Shown here piece by piece: positions 22,639-28,283 of a stretch of 37,068 nucleotides of DNA. Position numbers and translations under genes: made by a program. This DNA comes from a virus: positions 1 through 37,068 of the IMG/VR virus record IMGVR_UViG_3300030102_006189. One strand, given 5' to 3'. Below the pieces are notes generated by a model. It did no database searches, was not told the DNA's origin, and was given only the letters and a program-made list of their open reading frames with translations. Position 1 is the stretch's first letter; each line of letters begins with the position of its first letter.

Positions 22639-23207
22639 AGCAGACAACTGGAAGGTTTCCCCTAGAGATTTTATATGATCGCAAGCTTGATGCGAATGAT
22701 CGCCTTATTGCGCTATGTTGCTATAGCTTTGCGAACTGGAAAACCGGTGAAGCGAACTTTTCTCTGAAAGGTTTAAGTCTTAGAGCCGGCATCAAAGACC
22801 AGAGAACGGTGCGTGCGCGGTTGAAAAACCTGGAGAAACAGGGCTGGCTCACAGTCGAAGCGCGCCCAGGAAAAAGATCGAGGTATACACTTCGACCCCT
22901 GACATCTGATGAAGGGACCATTGAAGAACATGGTAAAGGAAGAACAAACTCTAGCTTACACAGCACACACAGCCAGTATATAGCTACAGAAGCAGTAGAA
23001 GCTAATACTAGCCGTGCGCGCGATGATAATGAAAGGAATCATGGAAGATCAAGAACTGGACAAATTCACGCAGAAGATTCTGGCGAAGTTCAATCTCTAC
23101 CGGACGAAGAAGCAGGAGATCACGGACGATCTGTACCACGAGTGGAAGGAGATGCTTGGCAAATTGTTGGTGAGCTATGGCGCACCGGAAATCTTGAAGT
23201 CGGCTGA
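22635..23207 (+). CDS. Winged-helix replication-initiator-like protein (O-like)
   Basis: A 190-residue frame. Residues 5-90 form a winged helix as in phage replication initiators: RFPLEILYDRKLDANDRLIA, then FSLKGLSLRAGIKDQRTVRA and RLKNLEKQGWLTVE. After residue 95 it is hydrophilic and low in complexity. Its last 167 bases overlap the next gene in another frame, so the C-terminal 55 residues are either overprinted or not conserved. In lambda-like phages such a protein binds the origin, often within its own gene, and recruits the helicase loader. No clear iterons were seen inside this gene. Confidence 0.65.
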   Translation: MKQTTGRFPLEILYDRKLDANDRLIALCCYSFANWKTGEANFSLKGLSLRAGIKDQRTVRARLKNLEKQGWLTVEARPGKRSRYTLRPLTSDEGTIEEHGKGRTNSSLHSTHSQYIATEAVEANTSRARDDNERNHGRSRTGQIHAEDSGEVQSLPDEEAGDHGRSVPRVEGDAWQIVGELWRTGNLEVG

Positions 23208-23616
23208 CTCTTGCTGCATGCGCCTAAGTCATTTTCCTACGCCGCGTGATGTTTTTAATTATTTACCGGAAAAAGATGCGGGAATCAGCGGCTGGGCTGA
23301 TCGCTCGCTGCCTGACTACCGCCAAGCGATTTTTCAATATTCAGGATTTTGCAGGGATGCGTATCGCAAAATGGATGCGCGCACGCAGGGCTTACTCGAA
23401 GAAGTCATTCTGCTTTCAAAACAGAAAAACGTGAATCCCAGAGATGCCCTGCAAGGCGTGTTCAGATATTGCTTAAAGCCCGAACTGCTGACCGATGAAA
23501 GTGCCTTTGATCGCACCCAGCAACCGGATATTCATGGCGAGCAGGCGCGGGACCGGCCTGACACCGGATTCATAGCGCCAGAGCGAGTGAGCAGTGATGC
23601 CAATCAACTCAGCTAA
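23041..23616 (+). CDS. Possible helicase-loader-like replication protein (P-like)
   Basis: A 191-residue protein. The start is ATG 23041, which has AAAGGA at good spacing; GTG and two ATGs lie upstream without one. The segment DDLYHEWKEMLGKLLVSYGA, then CCMRLSHFPTPRDVFNYLPE resembles lambda P-type helicase loaders, in which a W...L....I..A pattern precedes FP(S/T)..(D/E)F. Its position after the winged-helix gene supports this. The last 144 bases overlap the convergent HTH gene. Sequence support is moderate; no ATPase motif is present. Confidence 0.5.
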   Translation: MEDQELDKFTQKILAKFNLYRTKKQEITDDLYHEWKEMLGKLLVSYGAPEILKSADSCCMRLSHFPTPRDVFNYLPEKDAGISGWADRSLPDYRQAIFQYSGFCRDAYRKMDARTQGLLEEVILLSKQKNVNPRDALQGVFRYCLKPELLTDESAFDRTQQPDIHGEQARDRPDTGFIAPERVSSDANQLS

Positions 23617-23715
23617 TTCCACGCGCTTGAGTTCTAGCACGTTCTCACGAATCGCACGGAAATCCGCACCGGTTATTGATTCCGGCGGGTCAAATCTTTT
23701 CGCTCGTTTTTTCAA
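23473..23715 (-). CDS. Xre-family HTH protein, TTG start
   Basis: An 80-residue protein. The HTH reads ADFRAIRENVLELKRVELAE, then LIGITAHSLWRYESGVRPVP. The TTG at 23715 is preferred to the ATG at 23721: the sister genes place their start 7-8 bases after GGAG, and the ATG is only one base after it. It is the last gene of the leftward accessory operon and overlaps the convergent P-like gene by 144 bases. Two CGTGCTAGC boxes lie upstream and are candidate operators. It probably regulates this operon or the facing early genes. Confidence 0.7.
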   Translation of the reverse strand: MKKRAKRFDPPESITGADFRAIRENVLELKRVELAELIGITAHSLWRYESGVRPVPRLLAMNIRLLGAIKGTFIGQQFGL

Positions 23716-23775
23716 CGTCATTCTCCTATTGTTGTTTGTTCCTACCCTGTCATTCTCCGATATGGTTAGGAATCG

Positions 23776-23807
23776 CGTGCTAGCCAGCTTGCGGCCGTGC
23801 TAGCACG
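23776..23807. promoter_or_regulatory. Paired CGTGCTAGC boxes, 20 bases apart
   Basis: CGTGCTAGC occurs at 23776-23784 and 23796-23804. The second extends to the perfect 12-base palindrome CGTGCTAGCACG. The 20-base phase (two helical turns) and position upstream of the HTH gene suggest an operator. Confidence 0.5.
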
Positions 23808-23823
23808 CACCAGGGTTTATTGA

Positions 23824-23979
23824 TTATTCTTCTTCTTGATTTTCTAGCCATTCGTTCATGGCTACTTCAAACCCAATCGGATCACCTTTTCGGAATAAAA
23901 GCGCATAGTTTGGCGCGTCATAGATCCCTTCCAGGTAGTCCATGTATTTAAGCTCATCATAAGTGAAATAATTACTCAT
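23824..23979 (-). CDS. Small acidic protein of the accessory operon
   Basis: A 51-residue protein preceded by the conserved leader. It starts MSNYFTYDELKYMDYLEGIY and ends in an acidic tail (NEWLENQEEE). It is rich in Tyr and Asp/Glu, soluble and probably helical. Small acidic phage proteins often bind and inhibit host DNA-binding proteins, but nothing here identifies a target. Confidence 0.55.
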   Translation of the reverse strand: MSNYFTYDELKYMDYLEGIYDAPNYALLFRKGDPIGFEVAMNEWLENQEEE

Positions 23980-23982
23980 AAG

Positions 23983-24216
23983 TCATTCTCCAATTGATTG
24001 ATTAGTTTTTTCGATTGTTTCTTGCCACAAAGCCAGTGCTAGTTTCGCCACCACAAAACATAAGCTTTTTCTCGTTGGCAGCCTGCGATCTGCTAGCTCT
24101 TCGCGGGCATGTTGTGCAACCTCGCGGATGCTTGATCGCGAGTACAATGCCCCAACCTCAAATGCCGGTTGAATAGCAATCGCTATTTCTTTGACAGTCT
24201 GATTATTTACAAACAT
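23983..24216 (-). CDS. Small helical protein of the accessory operon
   Basis: A 77-residue protein with the conserved leader upstream. It is helical and mildly basic (IAIAIQPAFEVGALYSRSSI, then REVAQHAREELADRRLPTRK, SLCFVVAKLALALWQETIEK). No catalytic or metal-binding motif. The spacing to the next gene holds only the shared leader. Function unknown. Confidence 0.55.
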   Translation of the reverse strand: MFVNNQTVKEIAIAIQPAFEVGALYSRSSIREVAQHAREELADRRLPTRKSLCFVVAKLALALWQETIEKTNQSIGE

Positions 24217-24245
24217 AAGTCATTCTCCGTTTGTTGGTTTGAGTG

Positions 24246-24263
24246 CGCCCCTCGAAAGGGGCG
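24246..24263. other. Intergenic hairpin in the accessory operon
   Basis: CGCCCCT and AGGGGCG form a perfect 7-bp stem around a CGAA tetraloop, between the 27-residue peptide gene and the gene at 24216. There is no T-run on the transcribed strand, so RNA processing or stability is likelier than termination. Confidence 0.45.
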
Positions 24264-24271
24264 TTGATGGA

Positions 24272-24355
24272 TTATTTTTTGACTAGCACGCGCTTGATAG
24301 CTGCTGCAATGATCTTGCGCTGCTGCGCGTCTGCCTGCATGTTGAGAGTGTTCAT
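24272..24355 (-). CDS. Translationally coupled 27-residue basic peptide
   Basis: A very short ORF whose ATG overlaps the preceding TGA (ATGA). It encodes MNTLNMQADAQQRKIIAAAI, then KRVLVKK, a predicted amphipathic basic helix. The coupling and codon use resembling the neighbours argue that it is made, but with 27 codons the support is limited. Confidence 0.4.
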   Translation of the reverse strand: MNTLNMQADAQQRKIIAAAIKRVLVKK

Positions 24356-24627
24356 GCGGCCCCCTGTTCTTCTGAAACATTGTCAAGCTCATGGCTGACA
24401 TGGACCTTGCCGGAACTATCAACCCAGGCAAGCCGCTTGCGCCCATGCCGCGCATTGGACCCGCCGGTGAGATAAACGACTATAATATCTTCACCGTTTG
24501 AGTGATAAGCCTCACAATCAATGCCAATATCCCAGGCATTGCATGTTGTGGTTAAGCCGTAGGTTTTGTGTCCAAGTCTCGATGCTTGGCCCCTGTTTCC
24601 TTCTACTGTTCCGCGAAATTGTGCCAT
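24352..24627 (-). CDS. Conserved small beta-rich phage protein (MAQFRG type)
   Basis: A 91-residue protein. The start is the second ATG (24627), 7 bases after GGAG; the ATG at 24633 is one base from it. The sequence MAQFRGTVEGNRGQASRLGH, then TTTCNAWDIGIDCEAY and IVVYLTGGSNARHG belongs to a pattern (MAQFRGTxxGxRGxASRLG...GLT....W..G) that I recognise from many phage and plasmid genomes, where it has no established function. It is compact and beta-rich. Confidence 0.65.
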   Translation of the reverse strand: MAQFRGTVEGNRGQASRLGHKTYGLTTTCNAWDIGIDCEAYHSNGEDIIVVYLTGGSNARHGRKRLAWVDSSGKVHVSHELDNVSEEQGAA

Positions 24628-24651
24628 AGTCATTCTCCTGATTAGGCATTG

Positions 24652-24673
24652 AAAAAGCGCGCTTGCGGGCGCG
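24652..24673 (-). terminator. Candidate Rho-independent terminator
   Basis: On the minus strand CGCGC, loop CCGCAA, GCGCG is followed by C and five T. It lies between the vWA-like gene and the small genes downstream, so it may attenuate their transcription. The stem is short (5 bp) but all G-C. Confidence 0.45.
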
Positions 24674-24702
24674 GATGCTGCAAGAATTAGCAGGCATCAG
24701 CC

Positions 24703-24725
24703 AGCGCACGCCGGCGGCATGCGCT
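24703..24725. other. Hairpin after the vWA-like gene
   Basis: AGCGCA (24703-24708) pairs with TGCGCT (24720-24725), and inner GCC/GGC extends the stem. It begins 12 bases after the vWA-like stop on the minus strand. With the terminator-like stem at 24652 it makes a tandem structure. Confidence 0.4.
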
Positions 24726-24736
24726 GATTGGACCGG

Positions 24737-25552
24737 CTAGTTTTCCAGGATGCTATCAAGCTGCTGCTGAATGCAGCGTTTTACTTGATCGGGGTTGAAG
24801 CTGTCTTTATCAACTTTGATCAGATTATCATCTTGCAAGCCGGCTTCAGCTAATTGGCTGCATGTAGGTTCACGGCTTGAACCGTAGCCGGAGCCGAAGC
24901 GCTCTTGAAATTCATCATAGCTGTATTGTTCTTTTGTGCTGAAATTAAGCCGGCGGTGCATGGAAGGATGAGCGGCGGCAAACACCATGCGCTCCAATTC
25001 AAGCGGCTCCTGGGCTGCTTTGATCTTCACCACGGTTGTGGTTGTGTATAAGCCATGCATTGTAGATTGATAAGCATAAAGCTCAACCCGCATGCCTGCA
25101 TTTTCAATATCATTGATAGCGCTTGCGATAGCAGCGCCGCGCGCCATTACTTGCGCTGATGTGATTTGCGCGTTGTAGCCAAAATTAAATGCTAGCTGTA
25201 TGATGCGCGGCTTGTTTGATTCTTGCGGCATGAAATAAAACATGTTTTCCGGTTGCCCTTGCAGCACTGCATCAAGATTGAAAGCTTCACCGCATACATC
25301 GAACACCGGCAGCACTTCAACCGCCGGCAGCGCTTCAATATCATCAAGCGCTTCCTGGATCATTGATAGACCTTCCGGCCATCCATGCAGCGCAAGCTTA
25401 ACAGCCTGCCGGAATGTTTTTGTTTTAGTAAATTTAGTCCTATCTGGGTTTTCCTGCCTGGAAGAATCGAAACGATTATCGTTGTTCACTTGATCAGCCT
25501 GATTAATGAATTCAAGCATGCTGTCATAGTAATGGTGGTTTCCAGTAAGCAT
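24737..25552 (-). CDS. vWA-like partner of the MoxR AAA+ ATPase, degenerate MIDAS
   Basis: A 271-residue protein, starting at the ATG two bases after the ATPase stop with GGAG five bases upstream. The segment PRIIQLAFNFGYNAQITSAQ, then VMARGAAIASAINDIENAGM and RVELYAYQS follows the strand/helix order of a von Willebrand A domain. FNFGYNA stands where DxSxS would be, so the metal site appears lost. Such vWA-like proteins (DUF7192 type, as I recall) pair with MoxR ATPases in phages. MVFAAAHPSMHRRLNFSTKE is a later conserved-looking block. In MoxR systems the vWA protein bridges ATPase and client. The client here is unknown. Confidence 0.55.
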   Translation of the reverse strand: MLTGNHHYYDSMLEFINQADQVNNDNRFDSSRQENPDRTKFTKTKTFRQAVKLALHGWPEGLSMIQEALDDIEALPAVEVLPVFDVCGEAFNLDAVLQGQPENMFYFMPQESNKPRIIQLAFNFGYNAQITSAQVMARGAAIASAINDIENAGMRVELYAYQSTMHGLYTTTTVVKIKAAQEPLELERMVFAAAHPSMHRRLNFSTKEQYSYDEFQERFGSGYGSSREPTCSQLAEAGLQDDNLIKVDKDSFNPDQVKRCIQQQLDSILEN

Positions 25553-25554
25553 GA

Positions 25555-26655
25555 TCACTCCCCTTTGATCTTGTTAATGGTTTGCTGATCAAGGCCCTTG
25601 AAGATCAGCATCTTCTCAACTTTATCCTGCTGCATGCCGGCTGCTAATAGTTGCGCACCGTTGATGCTAGCACGCGGGCTGATCACAACTTTTAAGCCAT
25701 GCTTTTCTGCATTGATGCGGTACATCTGGACAACATGATGCCAATGCTCATTCCCGCAAAGCTCAAGCTCAAGCGCGACATCATAATCCCATGCGATAAA
25801 GCAGAACCGGTCCAGGGTCGCAGCATCAAGTTGCGCGCGGCCAACGTATTGCCGATCAGCGCCCGTGCCGAAAGTATTAGCGCCGGCGATAAAAACAAAA
25901 TCATCATGCTTTTTGATCATGCCGGCCGGCGTAGCCATTTCGCCGTTAGCAAGGGCCATATTGATTGTTACTAGCACGGCCGCGCTTGCTGCGTCCATTT
26001 CATCACCTAAGAAAACACCGCCGTCTCTAAAGCACTTAACAAACAATGTTTCATGGTAAACGCCGTGCGCATCCTCGTAACCTAGTAACTGGCTTTGCAT
26101 AGTCATGGGACCGAAGGAAATGCTAGCGAAATCGCGCCCTAGCGCTTTTGCTATGTTCTTCGCCGCCGTAGTTTTGCCGGAGCCGGCCGGTCCTACTAGC
26201 ATGCTGTTAAGGCCTTGCGCGCTCACTGCTAGCAAATCGTCGAATGCTTTATGTTGGCGCTCTAAAGTTACTTTTGGTTTGTCAGCTACGCGAACAACTA
26301 TTTCGCGCGGTTCTGCTTTCGGCGCGTGCTGCTTGATCAAGTTAATCACTTGATTCTCATCAAGTTGCACTGCTTGCGGCTGCAAATGCTCCTGAATCGC
26401 ACCGGCTAGCACGCTAGCAAGATCACTGCTGCTGCTGCTTGCAGGAACAACCGGCGCGGGTTCAGGCTTCGAGGTGAGCGCTTCGGTAACGGATGCGGGA
26501 ATCTCCGGCGCGCTGCTGCTTTCCAGAATCCAATCTATTAACGTCGATTTATTTGCGCGCTCCCTAGCATCACCGGTTTGGCATTGAAGATAGCGTGCGA
26601 TTTCGCGTAACTGCTTTACTGTTTTTTGTTCTAGTTCTGCTTTATTGAATTGCAT
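25555..26655 (-). CDS. MoxR-family AAA+ ATPase (AAA_5, CobS/CbbQ-like)
   Basis: A 366-residue ATPase from ATG 26655, 7 bases after GGAG; upstream in-frame ATGs lack a ribosome site. Residues 5-45 look like a SAP/HeH-type helical domain (AELEQKTVKQLREIARYLQC). A Pro/Ser linker follows, then the AAA+ core: Walker A GPAGSGKT at 155-162, Walker B GGVFLGDEMD at 212-221, sensor 1 FIAGANT at 255-261, and TLDRF with the arginine finger at about 280-284. It heads the leftward operon and is coupled to the vWA-like gene. MoxR ATPases remodel or activate protein complexes. Here they could act in host takeover or superinfection exclusion; this is inference. Confidence 0.8.
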   Translation of the reverse strand: MQFNKAELEQKTVKQLREIARYLQCQTGDARERANKSTLIDWILESSSAPEIPASVTEALTSKPEPAPVVPASSSSSDLASVLAGAIQEHLQPQAVQLDENQVINLIKQHAPKAEPREIVVRVADKPKVTLERQHKAFDDLLAVSAQGLNSMLVGPAGSGKTTAAKNIAKALGRDFASISFGPMTMQSQLLGYEDAHGVYHETLFVKCFRDGGVFLGDEMDAASAAVLVTINMALANGEMATPAGMIKKHDDFVFIAGANTFGTGADRQYVGRAQLDAATLDRFCFIAWDYDVALELELCGNEHWHHVVQMYRINAEKHGLKVVISPRASINGAQLLAAGMQQDKVEKMLIFKGLDQQTINKIKGE

Positions 26656-26686
26656 AATCATGCTCCGATATGGATTTGAATTATCA

Positions 26687-26724
26687 GCGCTTTGCGGAGC
26701 GCCGCCGCGTTGCTGATCAACGCG
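26687..26724 (-). promoter_or_regulatory. Structured 5' leader of the AAA+ operon
   Basis: Two adjacent hairpins lie in the leader: CGCGTTG/CAACGCG with a 5-base loop (26706-26724) and GCGCT/AGCGC with a 6-base loop (26687-26702). They lie between the predicted promoter and the start codon. Confidence 0.5.
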
Positions 26725-26731
26725 AAACAAT

Positions 26732-26761
26732 ACTATAAACGATATGCCAAAAGGCACGCAA
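26732..26761 (-). promoter_or_regulatory. Candidate promoter of the accessory operon
   Basis: On the minus strand TTGCGT (26756-26761) is 18 bases from TATAGT (26732-26737). An A-run lies just upstream of the -35, as in UP elements. Confidence 0.4.
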
Positions 26762-26993
26762 GCTTTTTTTTGCAACTTTTATCAAACTAGCATGAAGAAA
26801 GCGCATAAAAGCAGAATACGTGCGGGTTGATCATGGTTGATGAAGGAGCGCGCGTGCGGGTGAAATAATTGTTTTTGTCTTGGCGCATTTCCAAGCAGCA
26901 AAACCGGCGCGCACCGGACAGCTAGTCCGATATGATCGCAGCATCATCAATGCCTAGCATGCAACAGCGCAAGAATGAGCGCATCCAGGATGC

Positions 26994-27021
26994 TTGACAG
27001 CGCACCGCTGGATGAATTAAT
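26994..27021 (+). promoter_or_regulatory. Candidate promoter for the packaging genes
   Basis: A perfect TTGACA at 26994-26999 is 16 bases from ATTAAT at 27016-27021 (4 of 6 consensus bases). It would read into TerS and the late operon. Confidence 0.35.
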
Positions 27022-27200
27022 GAAACAGCTAGCAGGCCAGCCAAACAGCCAGCCAGCCAGGGAGCCAGCAGGCCGCAAACCGTTGCAAATGCTAGGCTGC
27101 CGGCTGCTAGGGGGGCCTCAACAAAATGGACCGCGCGATGTTGTAGGTTGTCCCACTCCCACATTCGGGGGCGAAAAACACGCGCACACCACAACCAGGA

Positions 27201-27626
27201 ATGTCAAGCAAGCCTACACGCACCAGCACCGAAGTTTTAGAAGAAGCAATGCAGATGCCGGTAGAGGATCGCAAGCTTCTAGTAAATCCGAATGATCGCG
27301 CAAAGATGCAAAAGATGAAGCGCGCGATTCAGGATCAAGTCTCAGCAGATTTAGGATTATCAGCGAAGCAGATGCTGGACAACATCAAGAGTTTAGCACT
27401 GACAGGAAAATCAGAGGGCGTGCGCCTGAAGGCCAGCATGGATTGGCTGGATCGCGCAGGCTTTAAGCCAGCGGAGCGCATTGAGCATACGAAGGTAGCG
27501 CGCACGGTAGAACAGATTGAAGCGGAACTGGTTTCGATGCTAGGGCGCGAGACAGCAGATTTACTGACCGGCAAGCGCAAGATCATAAGCCGGCAGGATA
27601 TTTCAGAGGGGGAGGTAGTGAACTGA
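27201..27626 (+). CDS. Terminase small subunit
   Basis: A 141-residue protein before the small basic genes and TerL. It is helical, with KMQKMKRAIQDQVSADLGLS, then AKQMLDNIKSLALTGKSEGV and RLKASMDWLDRAGFKPAERI, the pattern of small terminase subunits with an N-terminal DNA-binding helical part and the GFKPAERIE stretch seen in podoviral TerS. It should recognise the packaging site, probably in the gene-free region upstream, and load TerL. AGGA precedes ATG closely. Confidence 0.75.
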   Translation: MSSKPTRTSTEVLEEAMQMPVEDRKLLVNPNDRAKMQKMKRAIQDQVSADLGLSAKQMLDNIKSLALTGKSEGVRLKASMDWLDRAGFKPAERIEHTKVARTVEQIEAELVSMLGRETADLLTGKRKIISRQDISEGEVVN

Positions 27627-27630
27627 TGAC

Positions 27631-27906
27631 ATGAGCGCGAAGAAAAAGAAAACCCCTGCGTGGCAGCGGAAAGAAGGTCAGAAGAAAAGTGGCGGGCTTA
27701 ATGCGAAAGGCAGGGCGAGCTATAAGAAGCAAACTGGCGGCACGCTGAAGCCACCGGCTCCGAATCCGAAGAGCAAGAAAGCGAAGGCGAGGAAGAAAAG
27801 TTTTTGTGCGCGCATGCAAGGAATGAAGAAGAAGCTGACTTCCAAGAAGACGGCGCGCGATCCTAATTCACGAATCAATAAGGCGTTACGCGCCTGGAAA
27901 TGTTGA
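27631..27906 (+). CDS. Very basic DUF6321-type protein
   Basis: A 91-residue protein rich in Lys and Arg. The motif TPAWQRKEGQKKSGGLNAKG, then RASYKKQTGGTLKPP and FCARMQGMKKKLTSKK is that of a conserved podoviral protein (DUF6321, as I recall) found next to terminase genes. Its charge suggests nucleic-acid binding during packaging, but the function is not established. The start lies five bases after the TerS stop. Confidence 0.75.
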   Translation: MSAKKKKTPAWQRKEGQKKSGGLNAKGRASYKKQTGGTLKPPAPNPKSKKAKARKKSFCARMQGMKKKLTSKKTARDPNSRINKALRAWKC

Positions 27907-27907
27907 C

Positions 27908-28018
27908 ATGGCTAAGAAACTATCACCGAAGCAGAAGAAGATTGCTTCACAAGCAGCACCTAAGAACAAAATCACAGGAGCGGATTTCAAAAAGCTTCGC
28001 TCCAGAAAGAAGAAGTAA
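27908..28018 (+). CDS. 36-residue basic protein (KITGADFKKLR type)
   Basis: A short ORF starting one base after the previous stop and overlapping the next start (TAATG). It encodes MAKKLSPKQKKIASQAAPKN followed by KITGADFKKLRSRKKK. Small proteins with the NKIT.ADFK.LR ending are common in marine podoviruses. The ADF(K/R)K tail recurs in the next gene. Confidence 0.65.
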   Translation: MAKKLSPKQKKIASQAAPKNKITGADFKKLRSRKKK

Positions 28019-28179
28019 TGGCGAAACGTGGATTGTACGCGAACATACATGCGAAGCGCAAAAGAATCAAAGCTGGTTCGGGTGAGAAGATGCGCAAGCC
28101 TGGATCTAAAGGCGCGCCATCGGCAGCCGACTTTCGCAAAAGTGCTAAAACAGCAAAGAAAAAACCTAAACGCAAATGA
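28018..28179 (+). CDS. 53-residue basic protein (GLYANIHAKRKRI type)
   Basis: A short ORF coupled to the preceding one. It encodes MAKRGLYANIHAKRKRIKAG, then SGEKMRKPGSKGAPSAADFR and KSAKTAKKKPKRK. The GLYANIH.KR.RI..GSGEKMR.PG.KGAP motif is a strongly conserved signature in many unrelated tailed phages, always in very small basic proteins near packaging or structural genes. Function unknown. Confidence 0.75.
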   Translation: MAKRGLYANIHAKRKRIKAGSGEKMRKPGSKGAPSAADFRKSAKTAKKKPKRK

Positions 28180-28205
28180 TGCTCCCTGACCCAAGAAAGG
28201 AATCT

Positions 28206-28283
28206 ATGGCATACGGAAAAGCAATGAAGAAGAAGAAAGTTCCTGCTGGAATGAAACCGATGCGCGGGCGCAAGAAAAAGTGA
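28206..28283 (+). CDS. 25-residue lysine-rich peptide
   Basis: ATG at 28206 with AAAGGA five bases upstream. It encodes MAYGKAMKKKKVPAGMKPMR, then GRKKK, and its TGA overlaps the TerL GTG (GTGA). The good ribosome site and the coupling make it a probable real gene despite its length. Eleven of its 25 residues are Lys or Arg. Confidence 0.55.
   Translation: MAYGKAMKKKKVPAGMKPMRGRKKK

Larger units (their letters stand above)
23717..24638 (-). repeat. Conserved leader GGAGAATGAC, five copies
   Basis: On the minus strand GGAGAATGAC lies at 23717-23726, 23749-23758, 23982-23991, 24219-24228 and 24629-24638. Four copies sit directly before start codons with GGAG 7-8 bases from the start. The copy at 23749 has no gene behind it. 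A related GGAGCATGAT precedes the AAA+ gene start at 26655. Confidence 0.75.
26656..27200. other. Gene-free region: promoters and candidate packaging site
   Basis: The largest non-coding stretch. From left it holds the accessory-operon leader and promoter, direct repeats GTGCGGGT (26820, 26854) and GGTTGAT (26825, 26835), a small stem CTTGG/CCAAG (26879-26895), the stem CGGAC/GTCCG (26915-26929), a TTGACA promoter candidate at 26994, and a CAGC-rich array at 27031-27074. That array has AGCAGGCC twice (27031 and 27067) around CAGCCAGCCAGCCAG. Position directly before TerS makes it the likely pac/cos region. Frames through it look low in complexity and not coding. Confidence 0.5.

Noticed and set aside
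26922-27194. Minus-strand ORF with hydrophobic stretches that looks like a membrane protein
   Set aside because: The hydrophobicity comes from translating the GGCTGGCTGG-type repeat in one frame; it needs a TTG start and lacks a ribosome site.
26975-27295. Plus-strand ORF of 106 codons across the gene-free region before TerS
   Set aside because: It is low in complexity because of the CAGC repeats, overlaps TerS by 95 bases and contains the TTGACA promoter candidate. It has no ribosome site or recognisable domain.
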